From Peribacillus alkalitolerans (lineage in GTDB: Bacteria > Bacillota > Bacilli > Bacillales > DSM-1321), in NCBI RefSeq assembly GCF_010882125.1, contig NZ_JAAGVZ010000003.1, positions 296,535 to 360,534 on the forward strand: a stretch of 64,000 bases of DNA. Direction: 5' to 3'. A program made the position numbers and the translations under genes. This document shows, one piece after another, positions 8,510 through 16,935 of this stretch (within the stretch, counting starts at the first letter, position 1; each line of letters opens with the position of its first letter). Below the pieces are notes generated by a model. It made no database searches. It had not been told where the DNA came from and worked only from the letters and a program-made list of their open reading frames with translations.

Positions 8510-9304
8510 TTATGATAGCAACGCACGATCACTCGTCATCTGCGTTCCTCGTATTTGTTGGAATTCTTGTAGAAGCTGTTTAACGGTCAATTGCTTCTTC
8601 TTCACTTCATCAACCTGCAAAATGATTTGGCCTTTATCCATCATGATTAGTCTATTACCAAGGTCAATGGCTTGCTGCATATTGTGGGTCACCATCAATG
8701 TAGTTAGATTATATTTTTCTACTATTTCCTTGGTCAGTCTAGTAATCAGTTCTGCCCTTGACGGATCTAGAGCGGCTGTATGTTCATCCAATAATAGAAT
8801 AGCAGGTTCCGTAAACGTGGCCATCAATAGAGACAGTGCTTGACGTTCCCCACCAGATAACAAACCTACTTTTGCATTGAGTCGATTTTCCAAACCGAGA
8901 TGGAGCGTTTCAAGTACTTCCTTGAAATACTCCCGTCTACTCTTGGTTACGCCTCTTCTTAACGTCCGGGTTTTATTCCGTGAATAGGCCATCGCCAAGT
9001 TCTCTTCGATTGTCATTGTCGGAGCTGTTCCAGCCATTGGGTCTTGGAATACCCGACCAATCATCTTCGAACGCTTATACTCCGACATCAAAGTCACATT
9101 CGTATCGTCGATTGTTATGGATCCTATATCTGGAAGCATCACGCCTGAAATCATGTTCATTAAAGTGGATTTCCCTGCACCATTACTTCCTATGATGGTG
9201 ACAAAATCACCCTGTTTTAAGGATAAATGAATATGATCCAAGGCTACTTTTTCATCTGGAGTACCTTCATTAAATATTTTATGAATCCCATTTAAATGCA
9301 ACAT
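8510..9304 (-). CDS. ABC transporter ATP-binding protein (TrpXYZ/COG1101 type)
   Basis: 264 residues. Walker A GSNGAGKST (about 38-46), signature LSGGERQAL, Walker B ILLLDEHTAALDP and H-loop VTHNM are all present. Third gene of an importer operon (binding lipoprotein, permease, ATPase), 3 bp after the permease, with GGAGG before the ATG. Homologous cassettes include the streptococcal TrpXYZ system, but the substrate of this one is not shown by the sequence. Confidence 0.9.
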   Translation of the reverse strand: MLHLNGIHKIFNEGTPDEKVALDHIHLSLKQGDFVTIIGSNGAGKSTLMNMISGVMLPDIGSITIDDTNVTLMSEYKRSKMIGRVFQDPMAGTAPTMTIEENLAMAYSRNKTRTLRRGVTKSRREYFKEVLETLHLGLENRLNAKVGLLSGGERQALSLLMATFTEPAILLLDEHTAALDPSRAELITRLTKEIVEKYNLTTLMVTHNMQQAIDLGNRLIMMDKGQIILQVDEVKKKQLTVKQLLQEFQQIRGTQMTSDRALLS

Positions 9305-9307
9305 GTT

Positions 9308-10300
9308 TTATGCCTCCTTCCCATTTGGCACGATTGGAAGAGAGTTCATTTCTTTTAATCGTTGCGTTTTTCGCTTTTTCTCACGGTAACTATCCATTAA
9401 TTTTGGGATGATGAGTGCACATATAACAATGGTGGCCGTAATCAGCTTCATATCGCCAGTTTCCAGAAATTCGACTCTTAAAGCAAGCGCTACAACGATT
9501 CGATAAATGATGGCTCCTCCAATAACGGCAAGCGTTACACGGGCAATCGTTTTAGTTCCAAAAATCGCTTCACCGATGATGACCGATGCCAAGCCAATGA
9601 CAATCATCCCGATACCCATTCCAACGTCAGCGAATCCACCATATTGAGCAACTAGGGCCCCAGAGAAAGCGACTAGTGCATTTGAAATCCCCAAGCCAAG
9701 TATCACGAGGATATTCGTATTGGCGGACAAGCTTCGAATCATCCGTTTATTATCGCCTGTAGCTCGTATCGCTAGTCCGATTTCGGTTTTCAAAAACAGG
9801 TCAATAATCAACTTGATAGCGAAGGTTACAAAGAACATTGTTATTAATATACTAAATGTTTTTGGTGCAATTCCTAATGGTGACAATACAGAACTTAAAA
9901 AAGGATCTAAGCCCGTTTTTTCAAAGAAATCTCGGATACTTGTAAACATTGTATCTGAGTTCAATAATGGTACATTGGATTTACCCATGATTCTTAAATT
10001 AATCGAATACAAGGCAATCATCATTAAAATCCCTGATAATAATGCATTGATTTTTCCAAACGTATGAAGAACTCCTGTTAAACACCCTGCTACAAATCCG
10101 GCAATCATAGCAAGCAAAGTTGCGGCTAATGGATTGACTCCATTCATGATTAATGTGGCAGCGACGGAAGCTCCAGTTACGAAGCTCCCATCCACTGTTA
10201 AGTCAGGAAAATCCAAGACCCTGAAAGATAAATACACCCCAAGTGCCATGATGGCATAGATTATTCCTGATTCAAACGCTACATATATCGCAGTCGGCAC
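9308..10300 (-). CDS. ABC transporter permease (BPD_transp_2 family)
   Basis: 330 residues, about eight to nine hydrophobic segments, with the glycine-rich GxGISNALVAFSGALVAQYGGFADVG region typical in style of branched-chain/ribose-type permeases (written here in two parts: GLGISNALVAFSGAL and VAQYGGFADVGMGIG). The GTG start follows GAGGAGG with 7-bp spacing. It forms the membrane channel of the importer encoded by 8510-11328. Confidence 0.9.
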   Translation of the reverse strand: MPTAIYVAFESGIIYAIMALGVYLSFRVLDFPDLTVDGSFVTGASVAATLIMNGVNPLAATLLAMIAGFVAGCLTGVLHTFGKINALLSGILMMIALYSINLRIMGKSNVPLLNSDTMFTSIRDFFEKTGLDPFLSSVLSPLGIAPKTFSILITMFFVTFAIKLIIDLFLKTEIGLAIRATGDNKRMIRSLSANTNILVILGLGISNALVAFSGALVAQYGGFADVGMGIGMIVIGLASVIIGEAIFGTKTIARVTLAVIGGAIIYRIVVALALRVEFLETGDMKLITATIVICALIIPKLMDSYREKKRKTQRLKEMNSLPIVPNGKEA

Positions 10301-10323
10301 GATGTATCCTCCTCTTCTATCCT

Positions 10324-11328
10324 TTACTCACCTGTATAAAACTCACCGATTTCTGACCAGCTATCTTCCACTTTCAGACCTTGCTTTTCAGCTGCATCTT
10401 TATTGATCATCAGCTTTAAGCTTTGAGGAAGCGCAACTGGAATTTCAGAAGCCTTTTTCTTACCTTTCAAAATTTCAACAGCCATTAATCCTGTTTCGTA
10501 TCCAAGATCCATATAACTAAATCCACTTGCAGCTACAGCACCTTTTTTCATTGAATCTAGCTCACCAACAAATAATGGGAGCTTGTTATCGTTTGCTACA
10601 CCAATGACAGATTCTAATGCAGAAACTACTGTATTATCTGTAGGAACATAAATAGTATCGACGCGGTCGATTAAAGACTCAGCAGCTTGTTTAACCTCTG
10701 CTGAAGTGGATACTGAAACCTCAACGATGGAAGCACCAGCCTCTTCAGCCACTTTTTTTACTTCCTCTACTTGTACTACTGAGTTTTGTTCACCAGAGTT
10801 AAAAATCACACCGATTTTCTTAGCTTTGACTTGGTCCACCATAAAATCAACCGTTTTAGAAATAGCTTCCGGATGGCTGTCTGTTGTTCCTGTAATGTTG
10901 TCACCTGGCTTATCCAACGCTTCAACCAATTCAGCACCAACAGGATCCGTCACGGATGTGAACACAATCGGGATATCCTTCGTTGCATTCAATGCACTTT
11001 GTGCGCTAGGTGTGGAGTTCGCAAAAATTAAATCGACTCCATCGCTTACAAAGTTGGATGCAATAGTGGCGTTGTTGTTTGGATCTCCTTGTGCTATTTG
11101 GACATCGAATTTAACATTGTCCCCTTCTTTAAAACCATTTTCCGCCAGAGCTTTCTTAAACCCTTCGAATGCTGCGTCCAACGATGGATGCTCAACAATC
11201 TGAGTAACCCCAATTGTATAAACCTTGTCCTTCTTATCACCAGATGAAGTGTTGGAGCTTCCACAACCACTTAGAACAAGAGCCCCTGCCATTAATAGAG
11301 ATGATACAACACCCAATTTCCTTTTCAT
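10324..11328 (-). CDS. ABC transporter substrate-binding lipoprotein (PF04392 type)
   Basis: 334 residues with a lipoprotein signal (hydrophobic stretch then LVLSGCGSS, Cys about 22) and a two-lobe periplasmic-binding fold. Blocks VYTIGVTQIVEHPSLDAA and the ITGTTDSHPEA region resemble the TrpX/YtrpA-like family. First gene of the operon; the start follows AGGGGGA. The streptococcal homologue is linked to tryptophan, but no Trp T-box leader is visible upstream here, so the ligand is open. Confidence 0.88.
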   Translation of the reverse strand: MKRKLGVVSSLLMAGALVLSGCGSSNTSSGDKKDKVYTIGVTQIVEHPSLDAAFEGFKKALAENGFKEGDNVKFDVQIAQGDPNNNATIASNFVSDGVDLIFANSTPSAQSALNATKDIPIVFTSVTDPVGAELVEALDKPGDNITGTTDSHPEAISKTVDFMVDQVKAKKIGVIFNSGEQNSVVQVEEVKKVAEEAGASIVEVSVSTSAEVKQAAESLIDRVDTIYVPTDNTVVSALESVIGVANDNKLPLFVGELDSMKKGAVAASGFSYMDLGYETGLMAVEILKGKKKASEIPVALPQSLKLMINKDAAEKQGLKVEDSWSEIGEFYTGE

Positions 11329-11436
11329 AAAAATCCCCCTAATTATGTAAAAATAGTATTCATACCAACTGTGAAATAGGTTATCTAGTAATCCCTAAGC
11401 CATTAATATGAGTATGTAACGTGTAATGCAAATATG

Positions 11437-11475
11437 ATTATAATGAGGACTATCGTAAATTTAACGTAATGTTAA
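11437..11475 (-). promoter_or_regulatory. Candidate promoter and inverted repeat for the ABC importer
   Basis: On the minus strand TTAAAT (11459-11464), 16 bp, TATAAT (11437-11442). An inverted repeat TTAAC-5-GTTAA (11461-11475) covers the weak -35. It implies a leader of about 100 nt. No T-box hallmark was seen in it. Confidence 0.35.
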
Positions 11476-11866
11476 CACGAATATTCCAAAAATTCAATCT
11501 AATAATTTTCTCACTAAAACGCTTTACTGCAATAAAGTTGATGTTGTATTACAAAAATACATACGGTTCCTTTTCTGAAAGGCACTTGATTTTAGTAGCA
11601 CTTGAATACAAAAAGATACCGTGAGGATAGATAGGAAACTGAGACTTTTATAAAGAATATTAATCAACATGAGCAATATAGAAAAAATGGGAAATAGTGC
11701 CCCTTTTTTCGTTCACAGTATTAAGACCATAATAGCAAGAAACAAGACGAAATCATGTCATTCGCTTGATAAAGTGGTCTATACAATATTGTACTTTGCA
11801 GCTACTCCTTTACTCTTTTCTAATAGAGGTACTAAGGACATTTGATAAAGAAAGGCAGGAAGTAAA
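11476..11866. other. Intergenic region upstream of adaA
   Basis: About 390 bp between divergent operons. It contains a 12-bp palindrome TACAATATTGTA (11782-11793) about 75 bp before adaA, which could be part of the adaA control region. Nothing else recognised. Confidence 0.3.
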
Positions 11867-12424
11867 ATGGCGGAATTACTTCTTTCTTTTGAAGAAATGT
11901 GGGAAAAAATAATGGCTTGTGACAGTTCATATGATGGTTTATTCTTTACAGCTGTCAAAACAACAAAAATTTACTGTCGACCTTCCTGCAAATCTAGGAA
12001 ACCGAAAAAAATAAATGTGGACTTCTATTCGACTATCGAGGAGGTCGAAAGGGCTGGTTTTCGAGCATGCAAAAGATGCCAGCCAAATTCGGATCATCCT
12101 CCTCAAATGGAAATAGTCAAAGAAGTGATGTCATTTTTGGTTCAAAATTATAAACAGAAGTTAGTTTTACAGGACATTGCCCATCATGTAGGTGTAAGTT
12201 CCTATTATTTGGAGCGTTTATTTAAACAATTGACATCAGAAACCCCACGTACTTATTTGGAAAAAGTCCGTATCGATAAAGGGGCTCACCTTCTTAAGAA
12301 CACGGAATTACCTGTCCTCGAGATTTGCTATGAGGTTGGTTTTCAAAGCCCTTCAAGTTTTTATTCAGCATTTCGAAAAAACAAACATTGTTCTCCAAGT
12401 GTATATAGAAAACTTAAAGAATAG
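11867..12424 (+). CDS. adaA: AdaA: methylphosphotriester-DNA methyltransferase and activator
   Basis: 185 residues. N-terminal Ada zinc domain with Cys37, Cys41, Cys68 and Cys71 (YCRPSC and RACKRC); in the family the first Cys accepts a methyl group from DNA phosphotriesters, turning the protein into an activator. Residues about 95-185 form an AraC-type double helix-turn-helix. It is first in an operon with alkA and adaB (9-bp gap, then 8-bp overlap), the classical Bacillus adaptive-response set. It likely activates its own operon after alkylation damage. Confidence 0.92.
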   Translation: MAELLLSFEEMWEKIMACDSSYDGLFFTAVKTTKIYCRPSCKSRKPKKINVDFYSTIEEVERAGFRACKRCQPNSDHPPQMEIVKEVMSFLVQNYKQKLVLQDIAHHVGVSSYYLERLFKQLTSETPRTYLEKVRIDKGAHLLKNTELPVLEICYEVGFQSPSSFYSAFRKNKHCSPSVYRKLKE

Positions 12425-12433
12425 AGGGTAACT

Positions 12434-13345
12434 ATGCTTTTAGAAGATCAGCAAGTGATTGACAAACAATGGTATATTAAATTGGTACCTCCTGCAGAAT
12501 TTAGTTTCTCAGAGTGTTTAACATTTCTAGGTCGGTCATCACAAGAGATTTTGCACGTGCTGATGGACGATGCCTTTTATAAATTAATTAAGGTTCATGA
12601 TGAATCTATCCTAATAAAGGTCTTCAGAGAGGAACATTATTTAAGAATAGAATTTCCTGCAACGATCCCGAATCAGGAGTTTCGGCTCCTAGCTGCACAA
12701 TATGTGTGGGAATTATTGGATTTAAGTCAGGATTTACAATCGTTCTATAAAGTCGCAAGGAAGGACCCGATACTCTCTCCTTTGATCAAAAAACATTTTG
12801 GTTTACGCATCATTGGGATTCCTGATTTATTCGAAGCATTATGCTGGGCGATCATGGGTCAACAAATCAATTTATCCTTTGCCTACACGTTAAAAAGAAG
12901 ATTCGTGGAGAACTTTGGTGAAAAATTCACTTATAAAGATGAATCGTATTGGCTGTTTCCTACACCTGAAAAAATAGCTCAGCTCGACATTTCTGAACTG
13001 ACCTGCCTGCAATTTACTTCTAGAAAAGCGGAATATATCCTTGGCATAGCAAAATTGATGGCAGAAGGCACGTTAACTAAAGAAGAGTTATGTCATACTG
13101 ACGCCCAACAATTATTACTGAACATACGAGGGGTAGGCAAATGGACTGCCGATTATGTACGGATGAAATGTTTATTAGACCCCTCCGCTTTTCCAATCGC
13201 TGATGTAGGGCTTCACAATGCGATAAAGGCACAAGTAGGATTGGACAAAAAACCAACCATAGAAGAAATCGAAGAAATGGCTTTCAATTGGAAGGGTTGG
13301 GAAGGTTACGCTACCTTTTACTTATGGAGGTCACTATATGATTGA
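12434..13345 (+). CDS. alkA: AlkA: DNA-3-methyladenine glycosylase
   Basis: 303 residues of the HhH-GPD superfamily. The hairpin LNIRGVGKWTADYV and the downstream catalytic Asp in PIADVGL are present. The protein removes 3-methyladenine and related bases from DNA, leaving an abasic site. It lies between adaA and adaB, overlapping adaB by 8 bp, so it is expressed as part of the alkylation response. Confidence 0.9.
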   Translation: MLLEDQQVIDKQWYIKLVPPAEFSFSECLTFLGRSSQEILHVLMDDAFYKLIKVHDESILIKVFREEHYLRIEFPATIPNQEFRLLAAQYVWELLDLSQDLQSFYKVARKDPILSPLIKKHFGLRIIGIPDLFEALCWAIMGQQINLSFAYTLKRRFVENFGEKFTYKDESYWLFPTPEKIAQLDISELTCLQFTSRKAEYILGIAKLMAEGTLTKEELCHTDAQQLLLNIRGVGKWTADYVRMKCLLDPSAFPIADVGLHNAIKAQVGLDKKPTIEEIEEMAFNWKGWEGYATFYLWRSLYD

Positions 13346-13811
13346 GGAATATAAAGCATATTATAATTCCCCTATAGGGATTTTAGAAATTATCGGGACA
13401 AATCAAGGGGTCTCATCCATCCTTTTTTGCGAAGAGGAAAGACCATTAGAAAACAATCTACCACCTGTAATGGTAGATTGCTTGAATCAAATGGAGGAAT
13501 ATTTTAAAGGGAAACGGAAGGAGTTTACCTTTAAATACACGATTCATGGAACTCCATTTCAACAACGAGTTTGGGATCAGCTTTGTAATATTCCCTATGG
13601 TGAAACAAGTACGTATAAAGTTATTTCCGAGAAAATTGGGAATGTAAAAGCATTACGAGCAGTAGGAAATGCAAACGGAAAAAACAAATTAAGCATTGTC
13701 GTCCCTTGCCATCGGATCATTGGATCCAACGGAACCTTAACAGGCTACGCTGGAGGGTTATGGAGAAAAGAATGGTTACTTAAGCATGAAAAAGAAATAA
13801 TGGAAGTTTAG
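13338..13811 (+). CDS. adaB: AdaB: O6-methylguanine-DNA methyltransferase
   Basis: 157 residues with the methyl-acceptor motif VVPCHRIIGSNG and the following TGYAGGLWRKEWLL block of Ogt/AdaB suicide methyltransferases. It reverses O6-methylguanine directly. Translationally coupled to alkA by an 8-bp overlap and followed by a strong terminator. Confidence 0.93.
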   Translation: MIEEYKAYYNSPIGILEIIGTNQGVSSILFCEEERPLENNLPPVMVDCLNQMEEYFKGKRKEFTFKYTIHGTPFQQRVWDQLCNIPYGETSTYKVISEKIGNVKALRAVGNANGKNKLSIVVPCHRIIGSNGTLTGYAGGLWRKEWLLKHEKEIMEV

Positions 13812-13820
13812 GTTGTTTTT

Positions 13821-13853
13821 AAAGGGAGTCCATTTCAAAATTGGACTCCCTTT
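13821..13853. terminator. Bidirectional terminator between adaB and the BsuPI lipoprotein
   Basis: AAAGGGAGTCCA, 9-nt loop, TGGACTCCCTTT. It lies between convergent genes with T/A runs on both sides, so it can serve both strands. Confidence 0.85.
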
Positions 13854-13863
13854 CACATTCAAC

Positions 13864-14580
13864 CTATTGAATTTCCACAGACTGAACTTCTTTCTGCCCA
13901 TCACGGTCCACATAAAAAATCTTAATCTTCGTATCTTTAGCAAGATTATCAAATTCAGATTTAACTACTTCAGCTAATCTGTATGTTTCAGATTGCCCTT
14001 GTTCATTGACTACTTCTATTGAGTTTAAATCCTGGAGTCCAACGAACGTTACGACCGTTTCCTGAACATTTAATTTCCCTTGGTTCGACCCTACCCAATG
14101 AAAATCAACCTTTGCTTTTAAATCTTTCGCTTCAGATGCAGTCGACCATACCTCAAGAGTGTATTTCCCAGATGGAACATTGATTAGATTTTCCTCTAGT
14201 GCTAATTCCATTTCTAAAGTATCCCCTGGTTTTAGCACCTTTTCTTCTACCATAAGGGTGAACATTTTATCCGCTGAATAGGTATATACGACAGATCCTT
14301 TTTCATCTTTAAGTTGGTAATCAAAATATTGGCTACTATTCATTGTCAGGGTTACATCTTCCGTCTTATTATTTTGAATGGTAAATTTTGTACCGACCTT
14401 TTTATCATTCGGATTTTCCACACTTAAGACTAATTCTCCATTTACAATCCCCACATCATCCTTAGCAGGGTCACTACTACCATTTGCTTTATCACTGCTA
14501 ATTGCCGTCCCACAACCGACTAATGATGCTACTATTAATGTTGTCGATACTAACCCTATCACCTTTTTAAAGTAGTTCAT
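13864..14580 (-). CDS. BsuPI-domain lipoprotein
   Basis: 238 residues. Signal peptide ending in a lipobox (SLVGCGTA, Cys about 23), then a beta-sandwich with VLSVENPNDKKVGTKFTI.. and ..TLEVWSTASEAKD, the pattern of the intracellular proteinase inhibitor BsuPI domain found also on exported Bacillus lipoproteins. The C-terminal ~70 residues form a second small domain. Probably anchored outside the membrane; target unknown. Confidence 0.75.
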   Translation of the reverse strand: MNYFKKVIGLVSTTLIVASLVGCGTAISSDKANGSSDPAKDDVGIVNGELVLSVENPNDKKVGTKFTIQNNKTEDVTLTMNSSQYFDYQLKDEKGSVVYTYSADKMFTLMVEEKVLKPGDTLEMELALEENLINVPSGKYTLEVWSTASEAKDLKAKVDFHWVGSNQGKLNVQETVVTFVGLQDLNSIEVVNEQGQSETYRLAEVVKSEFDNLAKDTKIKIFYVDRDGQKEVQSVEIQ

Positions 14581-14691
14581 ATCGTTGCACCTCGTATTTT
14601 TATTTTGTGTTCCTTATACTAATTGACTTCTTCCATTCAAAAAAGTTACAGGGTAAGTTGACTTAAATTCTCTAACAAAAAAAGCAGCGCA

Positions 14692-15204
14692 TCAATGTAC
14701 GCTACTTCTATTTCTTAATATAACGATTACATGGTAAAACAAAATCGTGGAAATTTGAGAAGCCACATAAAAAACATAAGCTTGAGTTAATGTAAAATCT
14801 TTATATTTAAATAAGTGAAAGTGGTGAGTCATCCTTTCAAAACCTATAGCCAAGAACGAACACACCAAAATATAAAATACCAACTTAATTCCTTTAAATT
14901 TGAAATGAGTGTAAATATATATAAAAAAGTACCCAAAAGGTGCATATATGGAATAAGCTAATAAATCAAACAGTTCAAAGGCTGGACCATCAAACACATC
15001 ATAATAATCTTTATCCGGTGCAGAAAGAAATTTATCAATAAGTCGTGCGCTTGTTGTGGGAAACAATAGAAGCAAAATAGTAATGCTTGGTGGAAATTTT
15101 TTAGGTGTCCAAATAATGAGCGTACCCATAACTAAAAGCAAGATAATCACAAACCATTCGTTTTCATCGAATGATTTAGGAAGTGGTAGTGCCTTCATGG
15201 TCAT
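14692..15204 (-). CDS. Small integral membrane protein, function unknown
   Basis: About 170 residues with four to five hydrophobic segments and a conserved-looking cytoplasmic loop (LSAPDKDYYDVFDG). The start ATG (or the next ATG six bases on) follows GAGGGGGTGG. It overlaps the upstream membrane-protein gene by 29 bp, so the two are one transcription unit. I do not recognise the family with confidence; it resembles the small spore-former membrane proteins next to it. Confidence 0.6.
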   Translation of the reverse strand: MTMKALPLPKSFDENEWFVIILLLVMGTLIIWTPKKFPPSITILLLLFPTTSARLIDKFLSAPDKDYYDVFDGPAFELFDLLAYSIYAPFGYFFIYIYTHFKFKGIKLVFYILVCSFLAIGFERMTHHFHLFKYKDFTLTQAYVFYVASQISTILFYHVIVILRNRSSVH

Positions 15205-15667
15205 CCACCCCCTCTTTAATTAACACATTACGGTACTTCCTATGTAAGAATGACAGAAATAGAAAGGTACAGGTATACAAAAATGGCGAAAATGCATACC
15301 ACTTACCTTTGTAATCTACAGCATTAAATACCATACACAAAACATTGATTGAAACTATTGAACCAACATATAGACAAATACTTAATATATGATTTTTTAT
15401 ATTCCTCTTTCGTTTTGCAAAGAGTGAAAAAACCATTAATACTACAAATGTTTTACCAACTATCTCTACAATTTTGAAAGTGGCTTGATGCTTATCATGA
15501 ACCTTCCACCATTCAAGGTTATCCCCGAATATAGAAATATAACTACAAAAAATAAAACCGGTTACTAAAGCCATAAAAACTTGTTCTAAGCCTGAGATAT
15601 GTTTAGGAAAAGAAAAATAAAATACTCCTAGAAGTAAGGTAAAGGAAATAAGGACAGTTTCAGTCAT
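15176..15667 (-). CDS. Small integral membrane protein, function unknown
   Basis: 163 residues, about five hydrophobic segments. The ATG follows GAGGAGG. First gene of a two-gene unit and divergent from the CBO0543-type gene at 15776, with a 9-bp inverted repeat in the shared upstream region. No domain recognised. Confidence 0.6.
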   Translation of the reverse strand: MTETVLISFTLLLGVFYFSFPKHISGLEQVFMALVTGFIFCSYISIFGDNLEWWKVHDKHQATFKIVEIVGKTFVVLMVFSLFAKRKRNIKNHILSICLYVGSIVSINVLCMVFNAVDYKGKWYAFSPFLYTCTFLFLSFLHRKYRNVLIKEGVDDHEGTTTS

Positions 15668-15712
15668 TACTTAGCCTCCTCTCTTTTTAAGATGGATGTA
15701 ATGACAGTCATT

Positions 15713-15739
15713 TATTCTTATAAAGCTAGAATAAGAATA
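15713..15739. promoter_or_regulatory. Perfect 9-bp inverted repeat between divergent membrane-protein genes
   Basis: TATTCTTAT, 9-bp spacer, ATAAGAATA, centred between the divergent starts at 15667 and 15776. Size and place fit a dimeric repressor operator. No cognate regulator is encoded next to it. Confidence 0.35.
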
Positions 15740-15775
15740 TATATTAAATGCATAATAAAGCAAAAAGGAATTTTT

Positions 15776-16237
15776 ATGGTAATTCTTTTCATTTCCATTA
15801 TTCTTTTGAATTTTATTGCCTTTAAATCGAATAAGCGGCTGAACGCCAATCAAGTCGTACATATTTGGACCTTTACCATCGCATTTCAATTATGCTTTGA
15901 TATGTTTGTCGAATTTAAATTCGGGTCATATTGGTACTTTAATAAAGGAGTAGATTGGGCAGAAATTTTCCCACGATCTATTATAGTGCCGCCAGTCAAC
16001 ATGATGTTTTTGAATTGGTACCCTTTCCATTCTTCATTTTCCCAAAAAATTTTTTATTATTTTTGCTGGACGGTTGCTCTCTTACTATATGAATTCATTA
16101 CTCTACTACCTGAACCTTTGGGATACTTTCACTATGGGTGGTGGAAGATGTGGCATTCAGCTTTACTCGATCCGATTCTGCTTTTAATTTTAGTAACCTT
16201 TTATAAATGGATATGCAAATTGGAGAAAACTGTCTAA
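15776..16237 (+). CDS. CBO0543-family integral membrane protein
   Basis: 153 residues from the ATG at 15776, chosen because AAAAAGGAA lies 5 bp before it; the open frame extends 84 bp further upstream into the operator region without a ribosome binding site. It has four hydrophobic segments and the family features SYWYF, an IIVPPVNMMFLNWYP block, YEFITL and YGWWKMWHSA. These small membrane proteins are common in spore formers and have no known function. Confidence 0.7.
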   Translation: MVILFISIILLNFIAFKSNKRLNANQVVHIWTFTIAFQLCFDMFVEFKFGSYWYFNKGVDWAEIFPRSIIVPPVNMMFLNWYPFHSSFSQKIFYYFCWTVALLLYEFITLLPEPLGYFHYGWWKMWHSALLDPILLLILVTFYKWICKLEKTV

Positions 16238-16247
16238 AACTACACTG

Positions 16248-16262
16248 TATTTTCTGAAAACA
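16248..16262. promoter_or_regulatory. CodY-box-like sequence upstream of a GNAT gene
   Basis: TATTTTCTGAAAACA matches the CodY consensus (AATTTTCWGAAAATT) at 12 of 15 positions, 43 bp before the TTG start at 16305. Suggestive only. Confidence 0.25.
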
Positions 16263-16304
16263 TGAGATAATAATTTCAAGTTTATATCGAAAAGGGGGAT
16301 ATAC

Positions 16305-16754
16305 TTGAAATTTAGTACTGAACGATTAGAAATTATAGCCTGTACAAATGATAATACGACAAACCTAAGGTCTCAATATGAGCTGGGACCACATATTGAA
16401 ATGCATCTTAAAGAAGTTCAACTGGATCCTACAACTTTAGGATGGGGGGTCTGGTTAGTTTTGCTTCGAGATTCTAAAGAGGTAATTGGAGACATCGGAT
16501 TTAAAGGTAAACCTAACCATCTTGGGAAAGTAGAGATAGGATATGGGATTACTCCATCTGCACAACAAAAGGGCTATGCAACTGAAGCTGTGAATGGTCT
16601 GATTCATCATGCGTTTTCAACTGGTAAGGTGGATAAGGTAGTAGCGGAGTGTTTACATAATAATGTTGCTTCTATAAAAGTCTTGGAAAAAGTGGGGATG
16701 TTAAGAACAGGCACGGATGATGAAATGTTGTATTGGGAATTAATAAAGCAGTAA
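16305..16754 (+). CDS. GNAT N-acetyltransferase
   Basis: 149 residues, TTG start after AAAGGGGGA. Acetyl-CoA binding block YGITPSAQQKGYATEAV (Q/R-x-x-G-x-A type) and the C-terminal NNVASIKVLEKVGM motif put it with RimJ/RimL-like acetyltransferases. Substrate not known. A terminator follows. Confidence 0.8.
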   Translation: MKFSTERLEIIACTNDNTTNLRSQYELGPHIEMHLKEVQLDPTTLGWGVWLVLLRDSKEVIGDIGFKGKPNHLGKVEIGYGITPSAQQKGYATEAVNGLIHHAFSTGKVDKVVAECLHNNVASIKVLEKVGMLRTGTDDEMLYWELIKQ

Positions 16755-16765
16755 ATTACAGAAAG

Positions 16766-16793
16766 AAACCGCTTGATTGATTCCAAGCGGTTT
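16766..16793 (+). terminator. Terminator after the GNAT gene
   Basis: AAACCGCTTG, 8-nt loop, CAAGCGGTTT followed by TTT on the plus strand. Confidence 0.85.
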
Positions 16794-16935
16794 TTTGATT
16801 ATATTCAGCTTTGTTTTAATTGGTTGATTATGTAGAATTCACCTAAATTCCTTCCATCCTCCATTACTGCTTTGACCTCATCGGATGCAAATGAACTAAA
16901 TTTCATCTATCCACTTCGTAAATGGGGGTAAAATT

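Noticed and set aside
10706-11203. 165-codon plus-strand frame
   Set aside because: Antisense shadow of the binding-lipoprotein gene, which has signal peptide, ribosome binding site and operon context.
11329-11476. Tryptophan T-box leader for the TrpXYZ-like importer
   Set aside because: No T-box consensus (GGUGGNACCGCG-type) and no terminator/antiterminator pair is visible on the minus strand.
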